64,000 bases of DNA. Origin: Paenibacillus ihbetae (GTDB taxonomy: Bacteria > Bacillota > Bacilli > Paenibacillales > Paenibacillaceae). The stretch covers positions 5,620,501 to 5,684,500 of the forward strand of contig NZ_CP016809.1 in the NCBI RefSeq assembly GCF_002741055.1, written 5' to 3'. Positions 15,828-24,489 of the stretch are shown one piece after another; the stretch's first letter is position 1, and every line of letters begins with the position of its first letter. A model generated the notes under the pieces. The model made no database searches. It was not told the DNA's origin and saw only the letters and a list, made by a program, of their open reading frames with translations. A program made the position numbers and the translations under genes.

Positions 15828-17114
15828 TCAGGGCGTCTTGAGTACCGTCTCATACGTCGTCTGGATGTAGTCCAGTGTTTGATGATGCAAGACGATGTTA
15901 TGGACGAGGGTGACAAGCATAAATACGATCATGACACCGGTCAGCAGCTGCTTGGCCAGGCCTTGGTGCAGCTTCGAAATCAGCATGGCCGCCAGGACGA
16001 ATACCGCGAACAGATAATGGCCTGCGTACAGGTACATATCATAGGAATAGGTTGCCAGCCCGAAGCCGATAACGACATGCAGCAGAATGCCGAACATAAT
16101 GTATACGATGAAGGCCCAGGCATTCCGCGTCCTCAAGCCGCTTACAAAAGCCAGAATAGCGAGCGCCAGCAGGCCGAAACCGATGATGTTGACGTAAACC
16201 GGGTAAGGCTTGGTCAAATCGGTCGCGAACGCGGCGATGCCGGGATCGATCATGGCCATCTCCGGGGAGAGGATCGGGCTCACCAGCAGCATATGAAAAA
16301 CACGGGCATGGTGCGAAAACGAGAAAGGCGCCACGTAGCTGAAAGCCCCGTTCTGCATGCTTGAGAATACATTTCCAATCCATGTCTTTCCGGAGAATAC
16401 GAAATACTGTATCAGCGTCGCACCGGCCACCAGCGCGGCAAATACGAGCAGGGTGTACAAGAGCCGGCTCCATATCGAATAGCGCCGCCGGTCAAACAAG
16501 CTGATGAAGAATGCGCCGAAGAAGGTTGCCACATTCGTAGAGGTAATTCCGAAATTAAGCAGTCCCCATGCAGCGTTAGCCGGCACGCTGAAGCGTTCCT
16601 CGATCCGGCAATAGTGCAGATATGCCGCTGAAAGGATGATGACAAACTGTGCATAGGCATAGGAGTCGGGAATCAGCGCGGTAAAAATCGTATACGAGCT
16701 GATGCCGAAGAAGACCGCCATAATGGAGGCTAGGAGCCAGCCGGCGCCGATCCGGCGGATGAGATAATACAGAATCGCCGCACTGCATGCATTCATGATC
16801 GATTGAATGATCAGAAAGGGCAGATTCGATTTGCCGAACAGGAAGGTTAGCGTTCCGGTCAAGAAATTGATAAGCGGGTGAATAATGGTGACATTTTCGG
16901 GCCCGTACTGCATGGAAGGGTCGAAGTTGAACAAATTCAGCTGGAACGGCGCTCCGTAAAACGGATTATGCGGGGCAAGCAAGGCTGCGTTGTCCCTTAT
17001 GTATGAAACAAATGGGATGTTCATATAGAAATACAGCACCGCAAGGCATGCAGCCAATCCGATAGCCGTGTAGTTATCGCGTTTATTTCGAAACAGATAG
17101 CTCAGAAAAGACAT
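15828..17114 (-). CDS. Polytopic membrane protein, probable GT-C-type glycosyltransferase
   Basis: About 428 residues with roughly 11 membrane segments. A long first loop (about residues 40-90) contains APHNPFYGAP and NVTIIHPLINFL, as in GT-C enzymes that take sugars from polyprenyl phosphates. No clear DxD or DE motif can be assigned, so the enzyme class is inferred from topology and from its neighbours. It is the last gene of a five-gene minus-strand cassette. ATG 17114 is preceded by GGTGG; the frame extends to TTG 17144 without a good ribosome binding site. Confidence 0.75.
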   Translation of the reverse strand: MSFLSYLFRNKRDNYTAIGLAACLAVLYFYMNIPFVSYIRDNAALLAPHNPFYGAPFQLNLFNFDPSMQYGPENVTIIHPLINFLTGTLTFLFGKSNLPFLIIQSIMNACSAAILYYLIRRIGAGWLLASIMAVFFGISSYTIFTALIPDSYAYAQFVIILSAAYLHYCRIEERFSVPANAAWGLLNFGITSTNVATFFGAFFISLFDRRRYSIWSRLLYTLLVFAALVAGATLIQYFVFSGKTWIGNVFSSMQNGAFSYVAPFSFSHHARVFHMLLVSPILSPEMAMIDPGIAAFATDLTKPYPVYVNIIGFGLLALAILAFVSGLRTRNAWAFIVYIMFGILLHVVIGFGLATYSYDMYLYAGHYLFAVFVLAAMLISKLHQGLAKQLLTGVMIVFMLVTLVHNIVLHHQTLDYIQTTYETVLKTP

Positions 17115-17165
17115 GTTCACATTCCACCATTCATCAATAGTCAAGATTTGTTCTCACAAGTGTGC

Positions 17166-17486
17166 TCACGATACGAGGAGCAATAAACCGGAGATGATAA
17201 AAGCGACGCCCGCAATTTTCCGGATGCCGACGGTCTCTTTGAACACCAGTTTGGCAAAGATCAGCGCCCACAGAAAAGTCAGCGCATTGGCCGGCATGAC
17301 AAGCGTGTAAGGCAGCTGGCCAAGCAAATAGATGTTAAGCAGCGCACCCAGACCATAGCTGACAAACCCGGCCAGGAGCAGCTTGAGCTGCTTGTTCGCC
17401 GTGAAGGCTTTAAACAGCACGCTCCCCAAGGACCCGAAAAGCGTCATAACCAGCAGCAGGGCATAAAGGATCCATTCATTTTTCAT
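17166..17486 (-). CDS. Half-size EamA/SMR-type membrane protein (flippase-like subunit 2)
   Basis: 106 residues with four membrane helices, in the small multidrug resistance/EamA fold. A YTLVMPANALTFLWALIFAKLVFKE stretch (residues about 60-84) is followed by the final helix GVAFIISGLLLLVS. It overlaps the next upstream gene, a second four-helix SMR-like protein, by 11 nt. Such adjacent pairs often act as heterodimers; ArnE/ArnF, which flip undecaprenyl-phosphate-aminoarabinose, are the model. With UbiA and HAD neighbours, lipid-linked sugar flipping is the best guess. Confidence 0.8.
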   Translation of the reverse strand: MKNEWILYALLLVMTLFGSLGSVLFKAFTANKQLKLLLAGFVSYGLGALLNIYLLGQLPYTLVMPANALTFLWALIFAKLVFKETVGIRKIAGVAFIISGLLLLVS

Positions 17487-17817
17487 AGGAGGTTAAGGTC
17501 ACCCCGATTCCCAGCAGAGCAACAGCCGCCAATTTTTTGATGCTTAAAGGCTCATCCAGGAAAAACTCGCCGTAAAACAGGGCCACGATGTAGCTGATGG
17601 ACATCAGCGGGTAGGCAACCGACAGCTTTTCCAAGGAAAAGGACTTGATCATGAGCAAGGCGCCGAGACCGTAACAGATAAATCCGATGGCCATGTACCA
17701 CAGATTCGAATGGCCCCACTTCCAGAACAATTGCCCGGTCGCTGTCAGAATGGCCGACAGGATCATCAGTCCCTTGCCGAGATGGCGCGGCGCTTCCATC
17801 GCTTTTAGTTGTTCCAT
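17476..17817 (-). CDS. Half-size EamA/SMR-type membrane protein (flippase-like subunit 1)
   Basis: 113 residues with four membrane helices after a short polar tail (MEQLKAMEAPRHLGKG). SVAYPLMSISYIVALFYGE and FFLDEPLSIKKLAAVALLGIG match the EamA/SMR pattern. ATG 17817 follows GAGGG by 7 nt; an in-frame start at 17832 is less supported. It overlaps the HAD gene by 13 nt and the second SMR gene by 11 nt, so the three are translationally linked. Confidence 0.8.
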   Translation of the reverse strand: MEQLKAMEAPRHLGKGLMILSAILTATGQLFWKWGHSNLWYMAIGFICYGLGALLMIKSFSLEKLSVAYPLMSISYIVALFYGEFFLDEPLSIKKLAAVALLGIGVTLTSYEK

Positions 17818-18437
17818 ATTAATCCCTCGCATCCATGGGCGGATTTATGATTGATCAAGTATTTATGCTTGACCAAGCCCAGCATGGGCAAATCGGACAG
17901 CGAATCGGAATACGCGCAGGACTGCTCGTAGTCAATCTCAAGGCCGATCTCCTCCAGATATTGCCGGATGCGAACGACCTTCTCCTCCCCTTTGCAATTT
18001 TTCCCCTCGATCATCGAGGTGAAGCGTCCGTGGCGGGACGTCAGCTTTGTGGCGATCACATGATCGACATAGGGCAATTCGGTGAAAAATCTCATATAAG
18101 CATCCGGCGATGCGGTCACGAGCAGGACATGGAAGCCTTTATTTTTCTTGTCCTTCATGACCTTGACCGCTTCCGGATACATAGCTGGCAAGATTTTAGT
18201 CCGATAGAAATGCTCAAGGTCCGAATCGTCCAGGTGGTGAATGGCATGAAAATATGCGCTCTTGGCCTGCTCAGCCGGCATCATTCCCGCTTTATACAGA
18301 ACAGAATGCAGCACAACCTTAAATAGGTGCGGAGCCGAGGACGGTCGCTTTCTCCATCCGTAGAGAAGAAATTGGAACATGGAGTCCGTATGGATCACCG
18401 TTTTATCAACATCGAAAATCGCAAATTTTTGCTTCAT
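17805..18437 (-). CDS. HAD-superfamily (subfamily IB) phosphatase
   Basis: A 210-residue soluble enzyme. Motif I FDVDKTVIHTDS (DxD near residues 9-11), motif II LLVTASP, a conserved Lys in KLTSRHGRF and motif III AYSDSLSDLPML mark the phosphoserine-phosphatase-like HAD-IB group. Related domains occur next to, or fused with, UbiA phosphoribosyltransferases, where dephosphorylation of polyprenyl-phospho-5-phosphoribose is expected. Here the UbiA gene is 31 nt upstream and the SMR gene overlaps its end. The substrate is inferred from context. Confidence 0.85.
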   Translation of the reverse strand: MKQKFAIFDVDKTVIHTDSMFQFLLYGWRKRPSSAPHLFKVVLHSVLYKAGMMPAEQAKSAYFHAIHHLDDSDLEHFYRTKILPAMYPEAVKVMKDKKNKGFHVLLVTASPDAYMRFFTELPYVDHVIATKLTSRHGRFTSMIEGKNCKGEEKVVRIRQYLEEIGLEIDYEQSCAYSDSLSDLPMLGLVKHKYLINHKSAHGCEGLIWNN

Positions 18438-18468
18438 AGGTCATTCCTTCTATTAAGACGTATAGATG

Positions 18469-19374
18469 CTATTCAAAGTTCACTAATATTACGACGACGC
18501 TGATCACGTACAAGATCACGGTGACCAGGATGTGGCGATCCTCCAAGAGAACCTTGTCGGGGGCACCGCCTTTCTTCTCGATGTGAATCAGGTACAGGTA
18601 ACGGAACATGCCGTAGATGACGAACGGAATTGTCCACATGAGATGGACGGTTCGGCCCGAAGTAAAGGTGAACAGGGAGTAGCTGATGATCGTTGCCGTC
18701 GTCACGATACTGCTCATCTGATCTAACAGGTCAAATGAGTAATGATCCAGCACTTTACGATGGGAGCCAACATCGTTCTGCAGCAAATAAAGCTCATGGC
18801 GCCGTTTACCGATTGCTAGAAACAGGGAGAGGAGCATCGTGCACAAGAGGAACCACGGCGTAAACGGCACATGGATGACAAGGCCGCCCGCAATCGCCCG
18901 AAGCACGAACCCGGCCGCTATGATCATAATATCAATGATAACGACGTGTTTCAGCCGGAAAGAATAGGCGACGTTCATCGCAAAATAGAGCAGCAGCAGA
19001 CCTGTGAACAACGGGTTCAGAAGGTAAGAAACCGCCAGAGAGACGATGAGCAGCAACGCGCCAAATACAAGGGCCAAATTCGGCGGGAGTTCGCCGGAAG
19101 CCATCGGTCGGAATTTCTTTACAGGGTGGTTCCGGTCCGCCTCGCGGTCCGCATAGTCATTGATAATATAAACGCAGCCGGACACAAAAGACAGCAGAAA
19201 AAAGCCGATTACGGTATCCAGCAGCGTGCGGGCATGCACCGTTTCGAATGAGAATAATGGAGCTGCAAAAATGAGTAAATTTTTCGTCCACTGCTTCGGT
19301 CTGAGCTGCCTGAAGAGAAGGAAAGGAAGCCTTCTCGCAGGAGCGGCGGACGATTCCGTATTTGTTGACGACAA
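18469..19374 (-). CDS. UbiA-family prenyltransferase, decaprenyl-phosphate phosphoribosyltransferase-like
   Basis: 301 residues with about eight membrane helices. It opens with LRPKQWTKNLLIFAAPLFS and carries NDYADREADRNHPVKKFRP (first Asp-rich motif) and YSFRLKHVVIIDIMIIAAG. These agree with mycobacterial DPPR synthase (Rv3806c), which moves phosphoribose from PRPP to decaprenyl phosphate, better than with quinone UbiA enzymes. Start is TTG 19374, 8 nt after GGAGGTAA. It heads the cassette with the HAD phosphatase, two SMR halves and the polytopic protein. No DprE1/DprE2 epimerase genes are nearby, so the product sugar may remain ribose. Confidence 0.85.
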   Translation of the reverse strand: MSSTNTESSAAPARRLPFLLFRQLRPKQWTKNLLIFAAPLFSFETVHARTLLDTVIGFFLLSFVSGCVYIINDYADREADRNHPVKKFRPMASGELPPNLALVFGALLLIVSLAVSYLLNPLFTGLLLLYFAMNVAYSFRLKHVVIIDIMIIAAGFVLRAIAGGLVIHVPFTPWFLLCTMLLSLFLAIGKRRHELYLLQNDVGSHRKVLDHYSFDLLDQMSSIVTTATIISYSLFTFTSGRTVHLMWTIPFVIYGMFRYLYLIHIEKKGGAPDKVLLEDRHILVTVILYVISVVVILVNFE

Positions 19375-19502
19375 TGGGATTACCTCCTGGATCTAACGTT
19401 ATGCATAAGCTGAGGGAAGAAGAGACTTCATAAAATACGATAGCTATCATACCATAAATTTGCCTTTGAATGGAAATGATAGGTTTGCATAAATACAAAT
19501 CG

Positions 19503-19541
19503 AAAAGCCTCCCTACGTTAAGTAAGACGGTAAGGAGGCCA
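19503..19541 (-). terminator. Terminator of the DUF441 gene
   Basis: On the minus strand GCCTCCTTAC pairs with GTAGGGAGGC (one G-U) and TTTTC follows. It isolates the ypdA/DUF441 genes from the UbiA cassette. Confidence 0.8.
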
Positions 19542-19584
19542 AACTTGTTTCATTCTATGATCAGTGATCCAGCTGGATATCCGT

Positions 19585-20028
19585 TCAGGATTTGCCGATC
19601 AACAGGGATAATAATCCAGCTGCAATCAGCGGGCCGACCGGGACGCCGCGGAATAACGCGACACCGAGCACGGTCCCGATCAGCAGACCTGCGACGACGG
19701 TCGGGTTGCTCCCCATCAGGGTTGCTCCCCTGCCCCCAAGGTAAGCGACAAGCATGCCTACGGCAATGGCAAGAAGCGACTTCCAGTTCATGAACGATTG
19801 GCCGATCGACGCAAGACTCATCTTCCCGCTAGCCAGCGGAGACATGACGCCAATGGTCAATATAATGATACCGATCGTAAGGCCGTATTTCTCAAGCCAT
19901 GGGAAGGCTTGGTGAAAGCCGGTCACCCGGATCAGCAAAAGGGCGAGCATCGCGATGGTTACGGCCGAGTTGCTGCTGATAATCCCGAGCGCAGCCATGG
20001 CAAGCAGGATGAGGGAGGTTACATCCAT
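19585..20028 (-). CDS. DUF441 family membrane protein (YtwI-like)
   Basis: 147 residues with four to five membrane helices. The sequence ([42 protein letters not shown]) is typical of DUF441/YtwI proteins, whose function is unknown. It follows ypdA by 21 nt on the same strand and ends at its own terminator, so the two probably share a transcript. Confidence 0.9.
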   Translation of the reverse strand: MDVTSLILLAMAALGIISSNSAVTIAMLALLLIRVTGFHQAFPWLEKYGLTIGIIILTIGVMSPLASGKMSLASIGQSFMNWKSLLAIAVGMLVAYLGGRGATLMGSNPTVVAGLLIGTVLGVALFRGVPVGPLIAAGLLSLLIGKS

Positions 20029-20049
20029 ACGGAATCACTCCTTATTAGC

Positions 20050-21033
20050 TTAGCTTTGTGCTGTAGCATTCAAGTGCTGTGCGATTAACCGCCCATGATA
20101 ACGGCCGGTCTCGATAAAGACCTCGTTCGCGTTGCGTCCGGAAGCGATTACCCCGGCCACATACAACCCGGGCACGTTCGTTTCCATCGTCTCGGGGTCG
20201 TACAGCGGCTTCTCCATACCTTCATCCAATTGAACGCCGGAGGAGGAGAGGAGCTTGCGGTCCGGACGGAACCCCGTCAAGGCGAGCACAAAGTCGTTAT
20301 CCAGCCGAAGCTCTTCGCCTTGGTCGGATTGGATCCGGACCGAATCCTCCGTAATTTCAATGACGCGGGACTGCAGATAGAGGTTGATATGCCCTTTCTG
20401 CACCATGCTGTCGAACAGCGGGCGAACCCAAGGCTTGATGTTTTCGGATACGGCTTCGCCCCGATAAACCATCGTGACCTCCGCGCCGACACGGATCAGC
20501 TCCATCGCCGCATCCACGGCCGAGTTGCTGCCGCCGATAATAACGGTCTTCATTCCGGCATACGGATGGGCTTCGCGGAAGTAATGGGTGACCTTCTCCA
20601 AGTCTTCACCGGGGATGCCAATATAATTCGGATGATCGAAATATCCGGTTGCAATGACGACGTGACGGGCTTGCCGCACGTTCTCTTCGCCGTTTCGCCG
20701 GCGAGTGCGGACAATGAAGCTGCCGTCTGGCTGCTTAGCAATGGTCAGGGCCTCTTCATATGGCGATATTTTCAGATCAAAATGTTTGGCAACGCGGCGG
20801 TAATAGGCGAGAGCCTCGTGCCGGTAAGGCTTGTCATTCGATATGGCAAACGGAATATCTCCGATTTCGAGCATTTCAGCCGTACTGAAAAATTGCATAT
20901 GCGTCGGGTAGAGGTAAATGGAATGAACGACATTATGCTTATCAATAATTTCGCAGTCGAGTCCCTGGCGGCCGCATTCGATCGCTGCTGCCAGTCCGCA
21001 GGGGCCTGCACCGATAACAAGAACATCTAGCAT
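20050..21033 (-). CDS. ypdA: YpdA family putative bacillithiol disulfide reductase
   Basis: A 327-residue flavoprotein: N-terminal FAD-binding GAGPCGLAAAIE (residues about 8-19), NADPH-binding GGSNSAVDAAMEL (about 168-180) and a C-terminal FAD motif (NVPGLYVAGVIASG). It lacks the redox-active CxxC of thioredoxin reductases, as YpdA does. In Bacillota YpdA recycles oxidised bacillithiol with NADPH. The match over the whole length (YLYPTHMQFFSTAEMLEIG) is strong. Confidence 0.92.
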   Translation of the reverse strand: MLDVLVIGAGPCGLAAAIECGRQGLDCEIIDKHNVVHSIYLYPTHMQFFSTAEMLEIGDIPFAISNDKPYRHEALAYYRRVAKHFDLKISPYEEALTIAKQPDGSFIVRTRRRNGEENVRQARHVVIATGYFDHPNYIGIPGEDLEKVTHYFREAHPYAGMKTVIIGGSNSAVDAAMELIRVGAEVTMVYRGEAVSENIKPWVRPLFDSMVQKGHINLYLQSRVIEITEDSVRIQSDQGEELRLDNDFVLALTGFRPDRKLLSSSGVQLDEGMEKPLYDPETMETNVPGLYVAGVIASGRNANEVFIETGRYHGRLIAQHLNATAQS

Positions 21034-21195
21034 GGTGATCCTCCTTATGTATATACCTTGCGCTTTTCATCAGCATTATAATCCTACAGCAAATGAAGGG
21101 ATAAATCCAGGTTTGGCGCCGCGTCCTGCCCCGGATGAGAGGTTTTTGACGGATGGACAAGCCTCATTAAGAGGTGGATGAGGTTAAATTGAGGG

Positions 21196-21224
21196 TTGAT
21201 AAACGAAACAAATTAGATTAATAT
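21196..21224 (+). promoter_or_regulatory. Promoter of the DUF2087 gene
   Basis: TTGATA (21196-21201), 17-nt spacer, TAATAT (21219-21224), 66 nt before the start codon in A/T-rich DNA. Confidence 0.6.
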
Positions 21225-21290
21225 CAAATTAGACATACATTAAATTAAAAGATGGTTAAAACTGTTGAACACCAAAGAGGAGGAAAAGCC

Positions 21291-21596
21291 ATGAAATCAT
21301 CAACCAACGAAGCATATAAGGCATCCGTCATCAACAACTTCATGACCCGCGAAGGGAGGCTCCGGCACATCCCGGCGCAATACAAGAAGAAGCTGGTCAT
21401 TTTGGAGCATCTAGTCGAGCAGCTGGAAGAAGGGAGAGTTTATCCCGAGAAGGAAATCAATGCTTATATTCAAAGGTTTCATGAGGATTATGCCACGATC
21501 CGCCGCGAATTCATCGTTCATGAATACATGCGCAGGGACAAGGAAATGTATGTGCGAAATCCGCGGGAACGCTGGACCAAGTGGGAGGAGGTGTAG
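21291..21596 (+). CDS. DUF2087 domain protein
   Basis: 101 residues, soluble and basic. MTREGRLRHIPAQYKKKLVI, LEEGRVYPEKEINAYIQRF and DYATIRREFIVHEYM cover a complete DUF2087 domain, which is often found behind helix-turn-helix domains and may bind nucleic acid. This copy has no separate HTH. ATG 21291 follows AGGAGG by 8 nt; the in-frame start at 21252 is rejected. Monocistronic between divergent ypdA and convergent azoR. Confidence 0.85.
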   Translation: MKSSTNEAYKASVINNFMTREGRLRHIPAQYKKKLVILEHLVEQLEEGRVYPEKEINAYIQRFHEDYATIRREFIVHEYMRRDKEMYVRNPRERWTKWEEV

Positions 21597-21684
21597 GAGC
21601 CGTCAGCATAGCTAACCGCGCATAGATCAAGCGCTGCAATCTCCGTTTCTATCCAACTGAATGAGAAGCGGCTGGAATGCATCA

Positions 21685-21728
21685 AAAAAACCACCTTCAT
21701 AGGCGAGGCGCCCAAGGAAGGTGGTTAT
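21685..21728 (-). terminator. Terminator of azoR
   Basis: On the minus strand AACCACCTTC pairs with GAAGGTGGTT and seven T follow. It also lies downstream of the DUF2087 gene on the plus strand. Confidence 0.85.
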
Positions 21729-21773
21729 ATCGATATATAACAAGGGAATGTTATCGAAAGGATATAAGTCCGT

Positions 21774-22400
21774 TTAGAAGCCGGCAGCCGCTTTTTTCAC
21801 AAGCTCCAAGCCGGATTGCACGATAGCTTCCGCTTCTTGAGGGAATTGGTTATGGCCTTCGATGATGAGCGTTTCGATATCCTGTACGCCCCATTGGCGA
21901 AGGTTGCGGACCACGAAGTTCACAGCCATTTCGGCAGCGGCCATCGGTCCTTCGGAATAGTTGCCTCCGCGTGCGTTAAGCAGAACTGCTTTCTTGCCTG
22001 TCACGAGTCCCACAACACCTTCCGGCGTATACTTGAAGGTTCTGCCGGCTTGGTTCAAGTAGTCGATATAAGTATGCAGCACAGCAGGCACCGTCATGTT
22101 CCACAGCGGGAAGGCAAACACGATTTTGTCCGCGGCCAAAAATTGATCGATATATTTCGTAACGTTGGCAGCGGCAGCCTGTTCTTCCGGCGTTGCCTCG
22201 ATCCCGCGGGAAGCCTTGAACATCCCGTTGATCGCGGTGCTGTCATAGTAAGGAAGATTCTCGGCGAACAGGTCGAGCTCCGTAATTTGGTCATCCGGAT
22301 GATTCGCCTTGTACGCGTCCAAAAACTCATGGTACATCTTTACGCTTACCGATTGATCGATAGCTCTGTTGTTGGCTTTGATAAATAGTACGTTAGACAT
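21774..22400 (-). CDS. azoR: FMN-dependent NADH-azoreductase
   Basis: 208 residues with the flavodoxin-like fold: MSNVLFIKANNR, a DIVFAFPLWN-type FMN-binding segment (KIVFAFPLWNMTVP, about residues 93-106) and LLNARGGNYSEG near residue 150. AzoR enzymes reduce azo dyes and quinones with NADH and protect against electrophiles. A 12-bp palindrome directly downstream of its -10 suggests redox-sensing repression. Confidence 0.92.
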   Translation of the reverse strand: MSNVLFIKANNRAIDQSVSVKMYHEFLDAYKANHPDDQITELDLFAENLPYYDSTAINGMFKASRGIEATPEEQAAAANVTKYIDQFLAADKIVFAFPLWNMTVPAVLHTYIDYLNQAGRTFKYTPEGVVGLVTGKKAVLLNARGGNYSEGPMAAAEMAVNFVVRNLRQWGVQDIETLIIEGHNQFPQEAEAIVQSGLELVKKAAAGF

Positions 22401-22428
22401 GTATGAAAACGCTCCTTGTTGTAGTTTG

Positions 22429-22470
22429 ACTTTACAAAGTATAGTATATTACCTTTAGATTGTTTGTCAA
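22429..22470 (-). promoter_or_regulatory. azoR promoter and palindromic operator
   Basis: Minus-strand TTGACA (22470-22465), then TATACT at 16 nt or TACTAT at 18 nt. The perfect palindrome ACTTTGTAAAGT (22440-22429 on this strand) starts next to the -10. This resembles operators of HxlR/DUF24 regulators such as YodB that control azoreductases in B. subtilis; the regulator is inferred. Confidence 0.6.
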
Positions 22471-22476
22471 TGACGC

Positions 22477-23325
22477 CTACTGGAGAATGCGAATGTCACC
22501 GGAATGAGTTTCCACCTGGATCGTATCCGTTGTTTCCCCTGGAGAATCCGGGGCATCCACAGAGCCTGAATGGGACGTGAGTTCATAGACGCCCCGGAAT
22601 GCCGTATCCGGCCGAACGTTTACATCGCCTGATCTGCATAGAATGCTGACGGGAGAGCTTCCAATCAGTCCCAAATGGATATCGCCTGAAGTCAGGCTGA
22701 CGTCGGCGGGACCTTCCAGATCTTTCAACCGGATGTTGCCCGATCGATTCGTGACGGAGGTTGTTGCCTGTATCCCAGTGCCTTTGATATCGCCGGATAT
22801 GTTCTCGATGATCAGCTGATCGGCGCTTATCTGATTCAGAACGAGATCGCCAGAAGTCAGTGAGATGTCGATTCGTTTGGATGAGACGCCATTCAAGCGG
22901 ATATTGTTCGATAAGGAGGATACCATCAGCTCTTCCAGCTCCTTGTCAGCGGGGAGAGAGACCGTCAGCTTCCCCTTGGGGAAGCGGAAGTTCACGCCAA
23001 GAAACTCGATGGTCTGAGGCGTGGTCAAATCGAGATCGATTTCGGAGCCTGCCGGATTGAAAGCATTTAGGATATCCGCATGCTCTTGCTTAACCGTTCC
23101 TTCAAATGAAATGGAACTGGTATTATCGCTGCTTGTTTCGAATTCGATCTCCGTCGCGAAGCCGCTGGACAGCCTGAACTGCTTGAGCGCGTCAGTGTCG
23201 TTAAGCTCCCATCGTTTCTCATAAACAACCAGATCCTCGTCGAATCTGAATTTGTTCACGGCCATCCCGGCGATGCCAATGAGGATCAAAACAGCCGCAA
23301 GGCCAAACAGTGATTTCTTGATCAT
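22477..23325 (-). CDS. DUF4097 family beta-strand-repeat protein (LiaG-like)
   Basis: 282 residues with one N-terminal membrane anchor (MIKKSLFGLAAVLILIGIAG) and a long domain of repeated short strands (SGDLVLNQIS, SGDIKGTGI, SGNIRLKDL, SGDIHLGL, SGDVNVRPD, SGSVDAPD, SGDIRIL). This is the DUF4097 right-handed beta-helix-like pattern. Its ATG overlaps the stop of the DUF1700 gene by 4 nt (ATGA). It belongs to the recurrent PadR-DUF1700-DUF4097 trio, thought to respond to cell-envelope conditions. Confidence 0.9.
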   Translation of the reverse strand: MIKKSLFGLAAVLILIGIAGMAVNKFRFDEDLVVYEKRWELNDTDALKQFRLSSGFATEIEFETSSDNTSSISFEGTVKQEHADILNAFNPAGSEIDLDLTTPQTIEFLGVNFRFPKGKLTVSLPADKELEELMVSSLSNNIRLNGVSSKRIDISLTSGDLVLNQISADQLIIENISGDIKGTGIQATTSVTNRSGNIRLKDLEGPADVSLTSGDIHLGLIGSSPVSILCRSGDVNVRPDTAFRGVYELTSHSGSVDAPDSPGETTDTIQVETHSGDIRILQ

Positions 23326-23882
23326 CGCATGTCACTTCCCTTCATTACACGGACATTCCAGCTCGAGTAGCCCCGGGTAAGATGGGAGAGCCGCCGAAAG
23401 ATGGAACGGGCGCCATACACAAGCAGGATGCCGACACCGACCAAGGATACCGACAGAAACAATTTAGCCGGATAAAAGCTGCCGTTAATGATATATTCCG
23501 CAAGCACAAGCGCGGGACTGATCAAGCATGCCAGCACCAAGGCTGCAACGGCTATCGCAAACGACCATAAGGCAGCGATGAGCGGATAGGCGATCATGCC
23601 GCAGAAAACGAGGCCGATGCAAGCCGCTATTTTTCCGATGGAGGTTGGATTCTTCCTTGCTGCCGAAGGCAGCCCGATATCTTCAATATATCCGCCGCTT
23701 AGCGCATCCCTCACAATCTCAAACGGATCACCGAGCTCGCGGGCAATCTCCTCCTCGGTGCGGCCGTTATGCAATCCGAATATAAAGTGGGATTCCACGT
23801 CTTGAATCAGTTCCCGGCGTTCATCGGCAGGGAGCGCCGCTAGGCGCGATTCCAAAATCGAAATGAACTGTTGTCTTGTCAT
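23322..23882 (-). CDS. DUF1700 family membrane protein
   Basis: 186 residues. The cytosolic N-terminal half has LPADERRELIQDVESHF and EEEIARELGDPFEI, the DUF1700 signature; the C-terminal half has three or four membrane helices. It starts 1 nt after the PadR gene ends and overlaps the DUF4097 gene. Function is not established. Confidence 0.9.
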   Translation of the reverse strand: MTRQQFISILESRLAALPADERRELIQDVESHFIFGLHNGRTEEEIARELGDPFEIVRDALSGGYIEDIGLPSAARKNPTSIGKIAACIGLVFCGMIAYPLIAALWSFAIAVAALVLACLISPALVLAEYIINGSFYPAKLFLSVSLVGVGILLVYGARSIFRRLSHLTRGYSSWNVRVMKGSDMR

Positions 23883-23883
23883 A

Positions 23884-24204
23884 TTAATTTCCTTCCTCGA
23901 TCAGATTGGTCACATTGCTTACAAAAGCCTTCCATTCCTTTACCATGGCTTTCATATAAATCACTCCGCTGTCGGTAAGCCTGTAATATTTACGGGGCGG
24001 CCCCTCGCTGGATTCCTGAAGATAAGTCGTGCAATAGCCCTCATTCACGAGACGGCGAAGGAGCGGATAGAGAGCCCCTTCGGCCACCTCGATGTGCCGC
24101 GAAACGGCTTGCGCCAGCTCATAGCCGTATTGATCCTTGCGGCTGATGAGCACCAGGACGCAGAGCTCAAGCACTCCTTTTTTGAACTGGACGCTCACAT
24201 CCAT
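23884..24204 (-). CDS. PadR family transcriptional regulator
   Basis: 106 residues, winged helix: VQFKKGVLELCVLVLISRKDQYGYEL, VAEGALYPLLRRLVNEGY and YYRLTDSGVIYMKAMVKEW are diagnostic PadR segments. It is the first gene of the trio with DUF1700 and DUF4097 and probably represses the operon; an A/T-rich inverted repeat lies about 60 nt upstream. The inducing signal is unknown. Confidence 0.92.
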   Translation of the reverse strand: MDVSVQFKKGVLELCVLVLISRKDQYGYELAQAVSRHIEVAEGALYPLLRRLVNEGYCTTYLQESSEGPPRKYYRLTDSGVIYMKAMVKEWKAFVSNVTNLIEEGN

Positions 24205-24261
24205 GCAAAAAGAGCCTCCTTTCTGTTGAATGAATGTCTGTGATGTACATTCGGTAGTAAT

Positions 24262-24286
24262 TATTGTTCAGTAGCTGACAACAATA
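24262..24286 (-). promoter_or_regulatory. Candidate PadR operator
   Basis: TATTGTT-N11-AACAATA inverted repeat upstream of the PadR gene, beside a second palindrome ATGTACAT (24243-24250) whose ATGT/ACAT halves fit PadR-type sites. Confidence 0.4.
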
Positions 24287-24489
24287 AAATACCATTAGGT
24301 ACTGAATAATGCAAGATACTGATCAAAAAACAGCCTGGCTATGTTAAACGTCAAAAACGGTCGAACCTTTGGAAGCTTTGTTAGAAGGGAAGAAAGCCGT
24401 TTGAGCTTAAAAATGCGGGGTTAATAGAAGTTAACAGGGCATGATTTCAGACGTTCGTTGTTCCAAATCAATCATGGAGGGATGGTTGT

